Positions 35,024 through 47,300 of a stretch of 64,000 nucleotides of DNA are shown here, one piece after another (within the stretch, counting starts at the first letter, position 1; each line of letters begins with the position of its first letter). The translations under genes were made by a program, and so were the position numbers. Origin of the DNA: Macrostomum hystrix (taxonomy: Eukaryota > Platyhelminthes > Macrostomidae); the NCBI GenBank assembly GCA_950097015.1, contig CATNEN010000002.1:2418001-2482000 (forward strand), given 5' to 3'. The notes under the pieces are model-generated. The model ran no database searches, was not told where the DNA came from, and was given only the letters and a program-made list of their open reading frames with translations.

Positions 35024-36184
35024 ATGAGCAGCGGTAGCGGACTTTCGTCGCCGAACAAAGCAGCAACAGCAGGGCCTGGTGGCGGCAACTCCAGCAACAA
35101 GTCCGCCAGTCTGACGGTTATCAACGAACTGCCTGAAGCTGAGGCGATAACCCCTACTGCGGAAAGCAGGCTGTCAGTAGCTGCAGCTTCTGCTTCACCG
35201 GATGAATATCACATGACGCCAAAAGCGCCGCTTCCTGCGCCACCGCCTCCAGCGGGTATTTTCGGTGACGCGCGGCCCACGCTGTTGGGACCAGCGGATC
35301 TGCTACGGCTTCAGCGGAAGCATGAGAAGGCATTGCGACGCGCCAATGAGAAGGCGCATGCAGCGGCTGCGGAGGCTAAAAAGCGGAAGAAGCTGAAGAA
35401 GCAGAAGAAGATCCGTGACGAGCGCAACAACAGCGGCAAAGACCGAAATCACCACTATGACGATGAAGAAGACATCGGGGAAGCTGTCGAAGAGGATCCG
35501 GACGAAGAACGGCGTAGTCGCCGTCGCCAGCTCCCAAAAGCGTCGACCTGCAAGAGTGCTCTTGTGGCCATCTACTACACGGTCACAATTCTGTCGGCAG
35601 TGTCGGCAGCGGCCCTACTATTTATCGGGCTTCAATACCGGGTCAAGGGTGCCCTGGTTTCCGGCACTTTGCTGGCTTTCTCAGCTTTCGGCTTATGCAC
35701 AAATCACTGCTTCAGCCAGAGCCTTGGCGTTGCTAAGCAACTTACCCCGCAGGAGGTGGCTGCGGCTAGTGAAGAGCGGCAAATCCTCGAGCGAAGCCTG
35801 AGCTTGGCGCCGCAAGTGCCGCAGCTGCAATCATCAGGGGAAGCCACCGTCACCGAGGAGCGCAAGAAATCGATGACACCGTCGCTTGGACCAGCGGACT
35901 CCCTGCAGCCTCAGCAGCAGCAGCGAATGTCAGTTGCCAGCGCAGTTGACAGCATGCTAGCCAGACGGTTGTCAACCTTGGCTGTGTTCCCGGATCCGGC
36001 TACGCGTCTGATGATGCGCCAGCAGCACCTCCATCATCCGCAGCAGCTGCATCATCAGCGAAGGCGAAGCTCGATGCTTCACCTGGCCAGGTCGATGTCG
36101 CTGGCTGCCGCGGCTCATCACACAGATCCTGGATGGATCGGCCATCCGACAGCAGGCATGGAGGACTACACGGAGTTCGTTTAA
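35024..36184 (+). CDS. Orphan protein with two transmembrane segments
   Basis: Single open frame of 386 codons starting at the ATG at 35024. The N-terminal part is Ser/Ala/Pro-rich (Pro run at ~70-76). It is followed by a Lys-rich helical stretch (~95-132, KKRKKLKKQKK), an acidic segment (~144-162), two hydrophobic helices (~179-202 and ~208-226) joined by a short RVKG turn, and a Gln/Ser/His-rich tail. There is no signal peptide. The layout fits a hairpin membrane protein with both long, charged tails on the cytoplasmic side. I recognise no family and infer no function. Regular codon use and an uninterrupted frame argue that it is real, but more exons could exist upstream. Confidence 0.6.
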   Translation: MSSGSGLSSPNKAATAGPGGGNSSNKSASLTVINELPEAEAITPTAESRLSVAAASASPDEYHMTPKAPLPAPPPPAGIFGDARPTLLGPADLLRLQRKHEKALRRANEKAHAAAAEAKKRKKLKKQKKIRDERNNSGKDRNHHYDDEEDIGEAVEEDPDEERRSRRRQLPKASTCKSALVAIYYTVTILSAVSAAALLFIGLQYRVKGALVSGTLLAFSAFGLCTNHCFSQSLGVAKQLTPQEVAAASEERQILERSLSLAPQVPQLQSSGEATVTEERKKSMTPSLGPADSLQPQQQQRMSVASAVDSMLARRLSTLAVFPDPATRLMMRQQHLHHPQQLHHQRRRSSMLHLARSMSLAAAAHHTDPGWIGHPTAGMEDYTEFV

Positions 36185-37220
36185 TGACATCCGAGCTCCT
36201 CAGAGAGAGAGTGCATAACTCAAACTGTGATATTTGTACTGAAATGTTGTTGAAAACTGCGGAAATCGATTCCATTACTGCTTACTGTGTGAATCCAAGT
36301 GATGTTCAATTTTTCAGATAATTCTGCTGGGTAGCTTAATGTGGGTGCACGTAGCCAAGACAACTAAAAGCAAAATGACGAAGTTTAACGGTTCTTGGAA
36401 ATCAGTTTAAGGTAGTTTAAGGCCGTCAAATTGCATTGAGGAAATATCTACTCATGTCTGGTTCATTTTTAGCTAAATTCATAACTGTGAGCATGTGAGA
36501 CTAGGAAACAAGAAACTAATTTTCTTAAACAAGAAATGCTGCTTATACAGTCGTACTTATTTCAGTGAAGTATCGCCCGTGGCCGGATGGAGTGACATAT
36601 TCATAGTTTTTTTGCTTGCTGAATATTTTCTTAATCATTATTGATTATTCAAGCGGAAAATGTGTTTAACTGCTTGAAAATCTATTACAGAGCTCTTCAA
36701 TTCACTAGTTTATTTTATAAAACCTAACAAACTTGGTTTATAAGGAAACGGACAATAACTTTCTTCATGGCGCAATTTTCGCTTAAAATATCTATCAAAC
36801 TAGCTCGCATTTGTCCACAAATCGAAAATATTGCGTCTTTAGTAGATACGAGTATAAAATAAAAAACTGTGATTTAGTTTTATGAAATATCGAACGCACC
36901 GCAACTTGGACAGCTGTTGGAATTACAGATCTGAGTGTACACTGAGATCTAACAGAACTCGACATGCTGGACGTTAATTCGTGTAGCTTCGTGTCTTTGC
37001 CAGCTCCTCCGAAGTGGCACCTGCCAATCAGGCTTTATCATTACGATTAGCTTCCTAAGCTTCCAATTAGATTCGTTTCATCTGGCTAGTTCATTTTAAA
37101 CGCGTGGCATAGTATTGCAAATAGAAACCTGCTTTATCATTTTCTGTATGTCGAATGCCAAGACTGACCTTCGAATTGTAAATTGGCTTCTAAGAGTGCG
37201 CACTGCAGCGCATGGCAGTG
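36185..37220. other. Intergenic, nothing recognised
   Basis: AT-rich, without repeats, RNA genes or exon-like frames that I can support. Confidence 0.5.
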
Positions 37221-37224
37221 AAAA

Positions 37225-38075
37225 ATTAGGGTTCAGTGGCCTAGTAGTAACAAGTCCGACACTAGGACCAAGGTCCGGAGCTCGAATCTACGGCCATCCA
37301 GATTTATTTGGCGCGCAGGAAATCATGTTCGAAAAAAATATGACAGAGAATGCGGGGTGTAATCAAGGAGTTGATTTCTTCAGGGCCGTGAGGGTGAGAG
37401 TGATAGTAGTGTACACAGCCTGACTTCCAGTGTACAGACCTGTGTGAGTGCGCGTTTGGAGGGCTGATCAATAGTGTTGAGAACAGGGTTGAGAACAGAG
37501 TTGGCAACTGTGTTGAGAACAGGGTTGAGAGCAGTGTTGAGAACAGTGTTGAGAGCAGGGTTGAGAACAGGGTTGAGAACAGAGTTGGCAACTGTGTTGA
37601 GAACAGGGTTGAGAGCAGTGTTGAGAACAGTGTTGAGAGCAGGGTTGAGAACAGTGTTGAGAACAGTGTTGAGAACAGGGTTGAGAACAGTGTTGAGAAC
37701 AGTGTTGAGAGCAGGGTTGAGAACAGTGTTGAGAACAGTGTTGAGAACAGGGTTGAGAACAGTGTTGAGAACAGTGTTGAGAACAGAGTTGAGAACAGTG
37801 TTGAGAACAGTGTTGAGAACAGAGTTGAGAACAGTGTTGAGAACAGTGTTGAGAACAGAGTTGAGAACAGTGTTGAGAACAGAGTTGAGAACAGAGTTGA
37901 GAACAGTTTCGCAAACATTAGGGTATTGGGGTGAGTGTTAAAGAGCTACTATAAGAAGAAAAGTGGCTGAGCCACTCGAAGTGCTCAGCGTACTTGGTCC
38001 TTTAACTATGCTCAGAGGTCAGCGGAATGAGCAAAATTCCTTCTCACTGGCTGTGGCTTGACTGTCGCCAAATAG
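37225..38075 (+). repeat. tRNA-derived SINE family B, copy 1, split by a minisatellite
   Basis: The head contains CACTAGGACCAAGGTCCGGA and GAGCTCGAATC, matching the CCAAGGTCCCTGAGCTCGAT of copy 3. The body has GTGTACACAGCCTGAC and GTACAGACCTGTGTGAGTG. After the repeat block the element resumes with GCTCAGAGGTCAGCGGAATG, parallel to GCTCAGGAGTCAGCGGATTG in copy 3. Confidence 0.7.
37476..37910. repeat. Minisatellite, 12-bp unit, inside SINE B copy 1
   Basis: About 36 copies of GTTGAGAACAGT, with AGGGTT, AGAGTT and rare TTGGCAACTG variants that recur as blocks near 37500 and 37585. Open frames on both strands follow from the 12-bp period. Confidence 0.92.
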
Positions 38076-38079
38076 AGCT

Positions 38080-38970
38080 CCAGTGACCGCAGCCCCCGTC
38101 AATGAGTTTTGTTAAGCAGCGAAAGTCAAGCATCTTTCTGTTTTGTTTAACTCGGTGAACTTAGAGCCAAAATTCGAAATACCGAGACCGGATGATTTGC
38201 TTAACTCCCTCACTGTCCCCCAACGCAAGGCTAATCCTATAATCCCCTGGGATTTGAGTCCAATCTGCATATCCATGGCAACGGAGATGTGTTTGCTGCT
38301 CATCTGCCGGCTTTAGATTTGGCTAATGGATGTGCTTAGGAATCAGCTAGAATTAATTTCCCTTTCAAACAACTTTTTCCACTACGATACTTTTTCCACT
38401 GATTCTGAATCGGCTTCTGGCTTCATGATCACGAAAGGACCCAGTTTCTGGACATTGCTCTGCGGAATGTAGCGATTCGATATTCATCATGAACCAGCTG
38501 ATCGGATGACTCAAGTGTCTTCTTCCAGTGAGATGAAAGTCTGTCTCACGAGTAACTTGAAAAGAATTAGAAAATCGCAACATTCTTCAATAGTCAATTT
38601 CGCTGTTGTTAAGCTGTATAAAAAAGTTTTTCATTTACTGAGCCTCCAAGCAAACATGCCATTATTGGCCAACAGTATATCGGATTAGTAAAGGTTGAGG
38701 GCACAAACTGGACGCTAGAAAAAAGAATTAACGCTATAGTCTATGGTAATAAGCACTCGGAAAGAAAGAGACTAATATTAGTAGTAATATAGTGGAATAT
38801 CAAAACCAACACAGAAACTGGAAATAAATAGGGTTGACAAAATATTTATTGATTAGTTATTGATTTGATCATTGAAAGTAAACTTAAAGACTGGAGTAAA
38901 ACAAATATTATCAGAGTCTACTTACAGCACTATCTGGAGTAAATTTGTTATTATTTAACAGTAGAGAGAC
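38080..38970. other. Intergenic, nothing recognised
   Basis: AT-rich single-copy sequence with only chance open frames under 75 codons. Confidence 0.5.
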
Positions 38971-38974
38971 AGTG

Positions 38975-39240
38975 GGGGTTAATTCAAATACCCACATTTT
39001 TAGTTTTTCTGAATCTCCCAAAATATTCAAGCAATCGCTATGAAAATCCCGAATCTGGCTAAAATTTTCCGCTCTAACCGATTAAACAACTCCCGGAATC
39101 AGAAAACATCGGCATCGTCGAGATATTCAACGATTGTCGTCGGAGCGTCTGGTGGCAAGAGACACAAATATAGACATATTTTTCTGCTAACAGAATTTCA
39201 TCATGTAACCATGTCACCTATCATTGTTTACTATTGTGGA
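38975..39240 (+). repeat. Dispersed repeat C, copy 2
   Basis: Begins at TTCAAATACCCAC and contains TTTTTCTGAATCTCCC, GGCTAAAATTTTCCGC, AAAACATCGGCATCGTCGAG and GAGCGTCTGGTGGC, in the same order as copies 1 and 3. A GTGGGTATTCTAAATACC at ~39477 may be its far inverted terminus. Confidence 0.6.
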
Positions 39241-39615
39241 TTGATGAAACATTTTTTTTCATTTTAAACACGTTTGCATTCCCAATAGAGTTTATTCAGT
39301 GCAATTTTAGTTGTCCTTGCCCCCCTGAAGTCTCGGACAAGATCTGCTGAATACTTCACTGATGCGGACTTGGATAGCTTCGAAAGTTCATCGTTAGGGG
39401 CGGAAAATGTTGATTCAGGTGGTGGAATTTCACATAGATTGGTCATTTGGTTTGGGATCAATCGTGAAGAATGCAGTGGGTATTCTAAATACCACCGGGT
39501 CTTTCTGCATGGGAAAAGTTTTACTGTTAAAGTGCAACATAAGACTATAGCTAACAAAGTCAAAGATGCAATCGTTAGATTCAGCAAAAAGCTTTCAAGC
39601 TTTCCGGTTTCTCTG

Positions 39616-42600
39616 TCAGTGGTTCAACTTTTCTCTCACCCGTTGAATGTTCTTTTCGTCGTTCGTCTCCATGACAATGCGTCTCTCGTCCCTGATGGTC
39701 TCAATCTGCTGCAGACAAAACTGCACGTGTAAGCGCTGGTCGCTGTAGTGAGCCAGAGTGAGCAGCTCCTCCAGGTCCGGGTCGTCTTGCAGCTCTGACA
39801 GCCACGCATCAAAGTCGATGCCTTCAGCAGTGCGGAGCCGCTCAGCTTGCAGGCTCCAGATCAGGCAGCGGAAGTTCACGTACAGGTGAGATGCGCGAGG
39901 ATGCGACAGTCTGGCTGTGAGCAAAGTCCGCATGAACTCGGGAATGAACGGAAAGCTCGGTGGAGTGTCGGCCGGGAGGCAGAACCTCCACGCCCAGTCC
40001 GAGTCAGTGCGATCGAAGTCTCGGTGTTTGATCTCAGCCGGCTCCCAGCCTCTCTTGACTTTGTGATGCAGCAGAGCCATCAGGTGCGCATCGGCTTTTC
40101 CGCAGCGATGGAACTTCAAATGCGCCATGACGGTCAAGCAGACGGCTGCGCACTTGCACCAGGGCAGCCCACGGATGAGCTCGATCTGCTTCATCAAGGC
40201 TTCTTCGTCACAAAATTCAGATTGCAGCTCAGTCAGACAATGGTACACAATGCTGTACACATCTAGGCACCTCTCCGAAAATTCATTGCGTCCATCTCGG
40301 ACTTGGGAAGCCACGGGCGGCTGCGTCAGCGGTAACAGAGTAAACAGATGGAAATAAAATCTCTTAGACTTCAACGGTTCCAACTGGCTCATCATCAGCG
40401 TCAACACTACACCACTGTCGTCTCTCAGCTCACTCAGTCGGTCTCGCACCTTCCGCTTCGTGTTTTCGAACTCTCCTCTGATTCCTGCGTTCTTGAAGTA
40501 TATAGGAGCGTCAGGCATGAAGAAGTGCGGCATGCACTCATCGGGCGAGCTGCTGGAGTCGATGAAGCTCAGCATCATGTCGAGGGACTCCTCCAGCAGA
40601 GCCACCAGATTCTGTGGCTGCCACGCTTCGTTTGCGTCGCCGAGGTGCTTCTCCAGCATGAAGAAGAGCAGAGTCTTGGCATGGTAGGTCTTGAGTCCAG
40701 GCGTTGCCAGGAAGAGAGGCAAATATCTCTTGAAGATGAACTTGATCAGTACAAAGAGCTGGCCTTGAACTGTACTCAGGCTTCGCATGATCTTCTTCTC
40801 ATGGAAACTGAAGCTGACCCTGAACTCGTTTCTCTGATTCGGCCTTGTTGCTCGGACCAGGTGGACGAATATGAGTGGGCAGGCGGGCAGCAGTGTCTTC
40901 GTCCTGAGAGGGCAGAGTCCGCTGCAGCACTGCATCGCTTGGCAGATGTCTAGTGAGGGCCGGGAGCCACTGGCAGGAGTTGACACTGCAGGCTGGCTGC
41001 CTGATTAATTATTAATTTTCGTCAAACAGGCATTTTTTCAAACGAAGTTTGACAAATTGCTTGCTAGATTATAATTTTTGCCAACTCAATGCATTTCCCC
41101 CTTATTTGCCACCTTCAGCTCATTAAGTTTCTAACTCAGAAAATACATTTTGACGGGGAAATATCTTAGCTCCGGGAGCTAATTTACTAGCTAAGGTAAA
41201 TAAGGTGGGAATTTCAGTAAATATATTTTCTTTACTCTTCCTTCTAAAGAGGCTAAATTTGCTAGTCTTCGTTTCCAAACGCACAGTTCTAAATCTGAAT
41301 ATGATGGTGCAGCCTCAATTGCAGGTCTCATCAGACTCACCAGATCCGACTGGCACAATGGCGTGGCCTTGTATAACCTTCAGCCTGACGGCATCGTAAC
41401 AGCTGATCTCGCTCCGTCCGTTGCAGCCGCCATCCAGATGAAATCGCTGTCTTGCTTCTAGCACAGTCCAGTCAATGTCGGAGTCTGCCGCGGTCCTGCC
41501 GTTCACCTGCTGCAGGTTGTTGGCCCAGCCCTCCGCGAAGCTGCCCGTGATCTGCCTGTCATCATGAGCCAGGACTCGAGCGACTCCTTCCAGACTGTCA
41601 GCCAGCTGCTGCAGACAGCGGGCCCGCTCCTCAGTGAATCCTGACTCGCGGAGCAGCGAAGACAGATCGATAACTGGCCTTTGCTCCGATTTTGGAGGGG
41701 ACCTGCACTTAAAAAAAGGCAAGATTTTGGTGATAAAATTCAGGCATTGCTTTTGCGTTAACTCGACAAAAAGACAAAGTTACTTGCGGTTCGATCAGTC
41801 ATTTGTAGTTAGTTTAAGTAAACAGTCATATATACATTTTTACACTTTCTCTCTGTGCAATTTATCTCTGTAAACACAGCTAAGCCAGCTATATTTTATG
41901 TACATGCGCTCGTACCTGAGAATCCTGCAATGCTCTCGACAAGCTGTGGACTCGCGGATTTCATTTGGCTCATCTCGCTGACCCAACTTGGCTCCTCGGT
42001 CTGTGGGAGCCTTGGAGGCTCTGGCGTGACCCGCTGTGCGAGCTCGCAACAATGCCGTCCGACCTACGACATCCTCAGCATCCACTGACGCACCGACGTC
42101 CAGCAGCTGCTCGATGAGCTCATGGTGTCCTTCGTCCGCTGCCAGCATGAGCGCTGTGGACCCGCTGCTGTCTCGCAGGTCGATGTTTTCGCAGCTGAGT
42201 TTTCCACAGTCGATAAGAGTTGCAGCCAGTGGAACGTGGCCGCGTCTGATGGAGAGGCAGAGCAGCTGTGCCACCTGAGCTGGCTGCATCTGAGCCAGAG
42301 TGCAATCCAGGATTGAGTTGTCCCCAGAGACGGTAAGGTGCGAGAGCAAGGCGAGCAGGGGAGAGTCCTTCGTGAGCCAGTCCGGTGGAATGGCTGCGGC
42401 ATCAGCTGACGGGTCTCTACTTGAGTACTGAGCAGCTGCTCTCGTGTTGAGAATGGCATTCAGAGTTGAGCAGCTCATATTGGCTGCTGCGGATTTGCAG
42501 AGGCTGGACCAAACAGCTTCTTCTAGCTCCTTGTCAGCAATTGCGTTGGCAAAGTACTTCATCATTGGCCACTTGAAATGAGCAGCTGCACTCACGGCTG

Positions 42601-43150
42601 CCTTGAAGCAGAGCTTCTCTCTAAGATGGTGATCGGAGATCCTCAGCATGAGGTATTTTACTACGTGCCACCTGCTCTTAGCTGTCGCCGTGTCCGCCGC
42701 CTTCAAGCAGCTCTGGTCTCGAGTATTCGCGTCAGCGATTGCCTGAACAAAAAAGGTCACGAAGCTGAATGGAGCCCGACCCGCTGCATCGACCAAAGCA
42801 TCTCGACAGAATCCGTCTCTGCTTGGTTGATCAGCGATCGTGTCCACACAATCTTGTTTGGATCTCCACGTGGCGATTTCATTTTTCGGGAAACGTTCCG
42901 ATTCATCAGTTAGTCTGAGCTCGCTCCAAACACTCTGGGCCTGGCCTGTTCGTAGCTGAGGGAAATCCAGAAATGAGCGACTTATCACATGAGATTCGGG
43001 CATTTCGTTCTGTTCATAAGATGGATGATCTTCTTCATCTTCATGAACATCTGCATCGCAAGATTCATAGGTTTGTTTCATAGGTTTCAGAGGCGATAGG
43101 CCGTATATTCTTGACCGTTTCACTGATGCTTTTCCGATGCTGTTTCCCAT
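39616..43150 (-). CDS. Ankyrin-repeat Mab-21/cGAS-like nucleotidyltransferase protein, 3 exons
   Basis: Exons are 43150-41916, 41702-41341 and 40985-39616. The junctions CTCAG|GTACG...TGCAG|G and TCTG|GTGAGT...TGCAG|TG keep one frame (phases 2 and 1), giving 988 codons plus stop. The N-terminal ~411 residues are helical, with at least two ankyrin repeats near the end of exon 1 (SSGSTALMLAADEGHHELIE, then GRTALLRARTAGH). Exon 2 holds the nucleotidyltransferase core: GSFAEG (Gly465, Ser466) and SDIDW with acidic residues Asp487 and Asp489. Exon 3 is the Mab-21 C-terminal domain (from ~588, RVSFSFHEKKIMRSL, then LLFFMLEKH). Family knowledge: cGAS and cGAS-like receptors make cyclic-dinucleotide signals after sensing nucleic acid, while Mab-21 relatives may be non-catalytic. 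A third catalytic acid is not obvious. The start is MGNSIGK, with Gly2 available for myristoylation but not the best consensus. Confidence 0.8.
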
Positions 43151-44394
43151 TTTTCTTAGAAGTCTTACTTTCTTGTCGCCTCGTGCTGTGAATCAGGTTT
43201 TTGTGTTGAACTCTAGTATGATTTGTATAATAATATAACATTGACATCTCTGAGATCCTTGAATTAGCTGTCTTCAAGATGTGAGAGACAGCATTGGTGG
43301 GCAAGGGTTTCTTTCTCAAGTTCGAACAATGTGCTGGGGTACCTGAAAAGCTTTCTCGGTTCGTGGAGTATGCTATTTCTGTGCACCTGCTAGTCGAGCG
43401 TTAAAGGCGAGTAAAAGAAAAAGAAAAATAGCCAATTTCTATCCAGCGCATTTCCAGGAATTTTCCGCGGATTTTCCGTTAGCTAATTATAGCAATGGCT
43501 ATGCGCTCAACAGTCCTTTAACGGACAAAGAACTTTTTTGACCAACTGGGTTTAGCAGTTTGTCAGACCTGCATTGGTATTCGTGGTGTTAGCTGGTGTT
43601 GGTGGATTAATAAGATAACAGTGAACAAGCGGACAGATTCAGCTGTGAATAAATGAATTGGTGAATGGGTAAATAGGTACATAGGTGAATAGGTGCATAG
43701 GTGAATAGGTGAACACATACAAGCTGTGAACAGGTGAACAGATACAAGCTGGGAATAAGTGAATAGGTGAATAGGTAAATAGGTACATAGGTCAATAGGT
43801 GAACAGATTCAAGCTGTGAATAAGTGAATTGGTGAATAGGTAAATAGACACATACAAGCTGTGAACAGGTGAACAGATACAAGCTGTGAACAGGTGAACA
43901 GACACAAGCTGTGAACAAGTGAACAGATACAAGCTGTGAACAGGTGAACACATACATGCTGTGAACAGGTGAATAGCCTGCTGAAGTGGACATTGGTAAT
44001 GGGCGAGGCTGCACAATTCTGAATTTAGTCAGAAATTTTTGTCATTTTTCCTTCATAGTCCTGGCGAGGTTCTTGTCCAGGATGACTGTCGCAGGACCAA
44101 GACAATATCTAGCATCTATATTTAGTCGAGAGTGTCAATTGGGGATTATGCGAATAGCGGTAGCAACAAGTTAGATTTACTCATAAACATTCTCAAAAGC
44201 ATTTATTGATTGCTGCAAGAACTTTGTTGGCAACTTAAAACGCAGTTGTTTCGCTCAATTCATATTGTTTTAGATGAGATAATGTATTTCATAATCAAAA
44301 ATTACCAGACAATTAAATTTCAAACCGAGTACATTATGTAAAGGTATATTTCGTGCCACTTCGGCTTTCTTGTGTACTTTTCTTTATCAGCCAA
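43151..44394. other. Intergenic region with minisatellite
   Basis: No gene recognised outside the repeat at 43610-43985. It separates the 5' end of the ankyrin-Mab-21 gene from the 3' end of the perlecan-like gene. Confidence 0.5.
43610..43985. repeat. Minisatellite, 25-bp unit with GAATAGGT subrepeats
   Basis: Tandem TGTGAACAGGTGAACAGATA-type 25-bp units interleaved with short GAATAGGT / AAATAGGT units. Minus-strand open frames across it are low complexity. Confidence 0.88.
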
Positions 44395-47300
44395 TCAGAG
44401 TGGACTATTAAGAATAACTCCGAATAGCGATCTCTCCGCGTCCCAGGTGCTCTTATATTCCGCCTTGCCGAGAGAGTTCTCAGCGGAGCACACGTAGGTG
44501 CCATACGCGTTGTCGCGGCCGATGTTCTCTGCAGTTGTGAAGGTGTCAAGCGATGAAAATTTGGGAGTCGAAATGCAGTGTGTCACTACAGCCAATGCAT
44601 TCTGACTAGCTTTCCTTAGAATATATTCTGGCTTAGATAAATGAATTCTAGTGTCACTATTGACTTTGTGCTTGCTAGGCGATTCTATTTCTTCGCGGAA
44701 ATTCCATGGACTGCCCATACTATTTTTAGCACACGGGAAACCCACTTTACGTGATGCTTTTCAACCAATGGGAAAATAGGAATCATTTTCTCTTTTCCCA
44801 TGTTCTATTTTGTAAATGCGCATTTGATCAGTCGATGGAAAATAGCGGAATTATATTTTAGAAAATAATGATACAGTTTTTTACTATTTTGATTATTTTA
44901 ACAGCCTCAAGCTATATTTTGGCTTCTCTATTGAGTTTTTTTCCACAGTCACACACAATAACCAATGATAATAATGAATAATAATTAATTAAGGCTATTA
45001 AGGCCCTATCCTATTAAGGTTCCTCGGTCGTTCAGTCCATGGACTGGGGAAACGCCCCCACCACCCTCAATTACCCCACCTAATGCTGGTACCCATGTAA
45101 CAAATGTATAAAGTGAAGCAATTTAAAGATAATTGTATTGCTAAACAACACAAATTGTTCACTATTGGAGTCGAGAATCGAACTTCCGACCTTCAAGTCG
45201 AGAGCTTCACGCTCTAATCACAAAGCTCCAACCACACGCGCTGATTGGTTGAACCAATCAATCTAGATAAAAGCGAGTAACAAGTTCACAAACCTATCTA
45301 CCAGCTTTGTTACTTCCTTATCGCTCCTTTCCGATTGAGCAAGCGAGTTGATGTCCTTTCCTTACCTTTTGGTAGTCTGAAATGGAAGGGGTGTTAGAAT
45401 AGCCTTTAGAATCTGTTTGTGTACTTCAATTCATTAAACCACAATGCTTCTAAATCTAAACACTCACTTGTAAACTAGCTGCGACCCGTATGTGTTGGAG
45501 CTCCAATTGCTGTAGTAGGCCTCCTCAAACTGCCTGATCCACCTTGGGGTCTCCAGTTGAACATTGTCCGCGTCGCGCTTGGTAATATCCAGATCCGGGA
45601 ACGGGTAGCCGGCAACGATGCATTCAAAATAAATGTCGCCTTTGCCCGTCTTTGTGATGAATATCCTGCCGTTACTCTCCCGATAGTCGCCTTCGCCAGG
45701 TCGGGCTAAGGGGTCGAGGTTAAACGTACTTTAGCCCGACTAACGCACTTAGGGATGTCAACTTAAGACTCCAGAATGGAGACCTATGGTCAATCATCGA
45801 ACCAAATCAACTGAAATCAGCAGATGGTCGATATAGTTGACCCAGAGTATCCCCAGGGTACCCTGAAATAAAGCGAACCCTAGGACTGAGCGAAACCCAT
45901 TTCCCTGACTCCTGAGCACACAGTACACAGATGATGTACACAGACCCTGATTTCAGGTAAAGTACTATCTTACTGCACCTTTAAGCTGGCCCTAAAGCGT
46001 GCCAATTGTACAGCAAGACCCTTGAACCTTCTCGCTGCAGCTGCCCCCCAAGTTAGTGTGGGCATGCCGCGAGTTCGGTCAGGAATCTTGGTGCTCTGAG
46101 AAACTGAGACCGCTCTGCCACTCACCCCCTCCTGAGTCCAAGCTACTCAGTTGGAAAATGTGACAGGAATGGAATCTTCGACAACGGCCTTGAAGGCGTC
46201 TCTCATGATGCAATCTTGAAGCTTACTCCGCTATAACTGAACCTAATCCGAATTAGCTTTCACAACTTCCAGCAGACTTTCACAACTTCCACAACTTCCG
46301 TGCCTACTGTACAGCTTTTACAACTTCCAGCAGAATCATGTTGCGCGAAAAGCTCTTACTTTGCATGAAAGCCTTGATGGGCACCGACTGAATAAGCAGA
46401 TCTTCAACGCCCGATACGTTGATGAATGACCTGACGGCCACGCACATGAAAATGCCCGAATCGCTCACGGAGCCAGTCTGCAGCGTCAGTGTCGCCTTGC
46501 CGCCCTCCAAACGCTTTTTCATGCCGGAAACCTCGGTGGCAGTGCCGGCTTCCCTCTCATCGTAGAGGCACTTGTAGTTCTTGCACTTTTGTGAGTGTGC
46601 GTGTGATAGGATGCTTGCAAAAATATTCCAAATAGAACGGCTATTTACAGGGCTTTCCAGTTTAACCTACCTTGACCCAGTCCAGGTAGCGATATGCGTC
46701 TGAATTTCTATCCACTTCTGCGTCGTAGTTCTGCAGAGTGCAGGTCAGCTCAATCGGTGGTCCATCGCGGCGCAAATCGACGGTGTCCGGATTTCGAATC
46801 ATCAACGAAGAGTCCGCGATGTCCTTCATTGTGACGACGATGTTGGGCCTCTCGGGAATCGCTGAAGAAAACGATAGTTTGCTAAAATTATCTTAGTGGA
46901 AGGCTGGTGGGACTCCTTCTAAACCGGCCGATCTCTATCTGTACGGACTCACAGACTGGTTCTCTGACTCACTGCTTTGGTCTCTTCACTCACAAAGATT
47001 TAGTAGGCCTGTGCTTAGAGATTCAGGCACTAATCTGGAGGTCGGGAGTTCAAACATCAGCAAAGAAGAATTAATCTGTATTCTCGATTCGCAGCCAACG
47101 GAGAGACAATTCAGCACATTTCGCTGACTTCAGAACATGCACAGGTACATGGATACTGTGTACAGGCACAAACTCACAGGTGATCGTATCTGCTTTGAAG
47201 TTTCTTCAGGCAGTGTACACTCTCAATGTACCTTGGGGTTCGGCTCTCAAGGGCATAAATGGCACGACAAGCCCCGAAGCCTCGGAATCGAGCTCAGGGA

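Noticed and set aside
37304-37941. Long periodic open frames (LFSTLFST and similar)
   Set aside because: Generated by the 12-bp GTTGAGAACAGT minisatellite inside a SINE.
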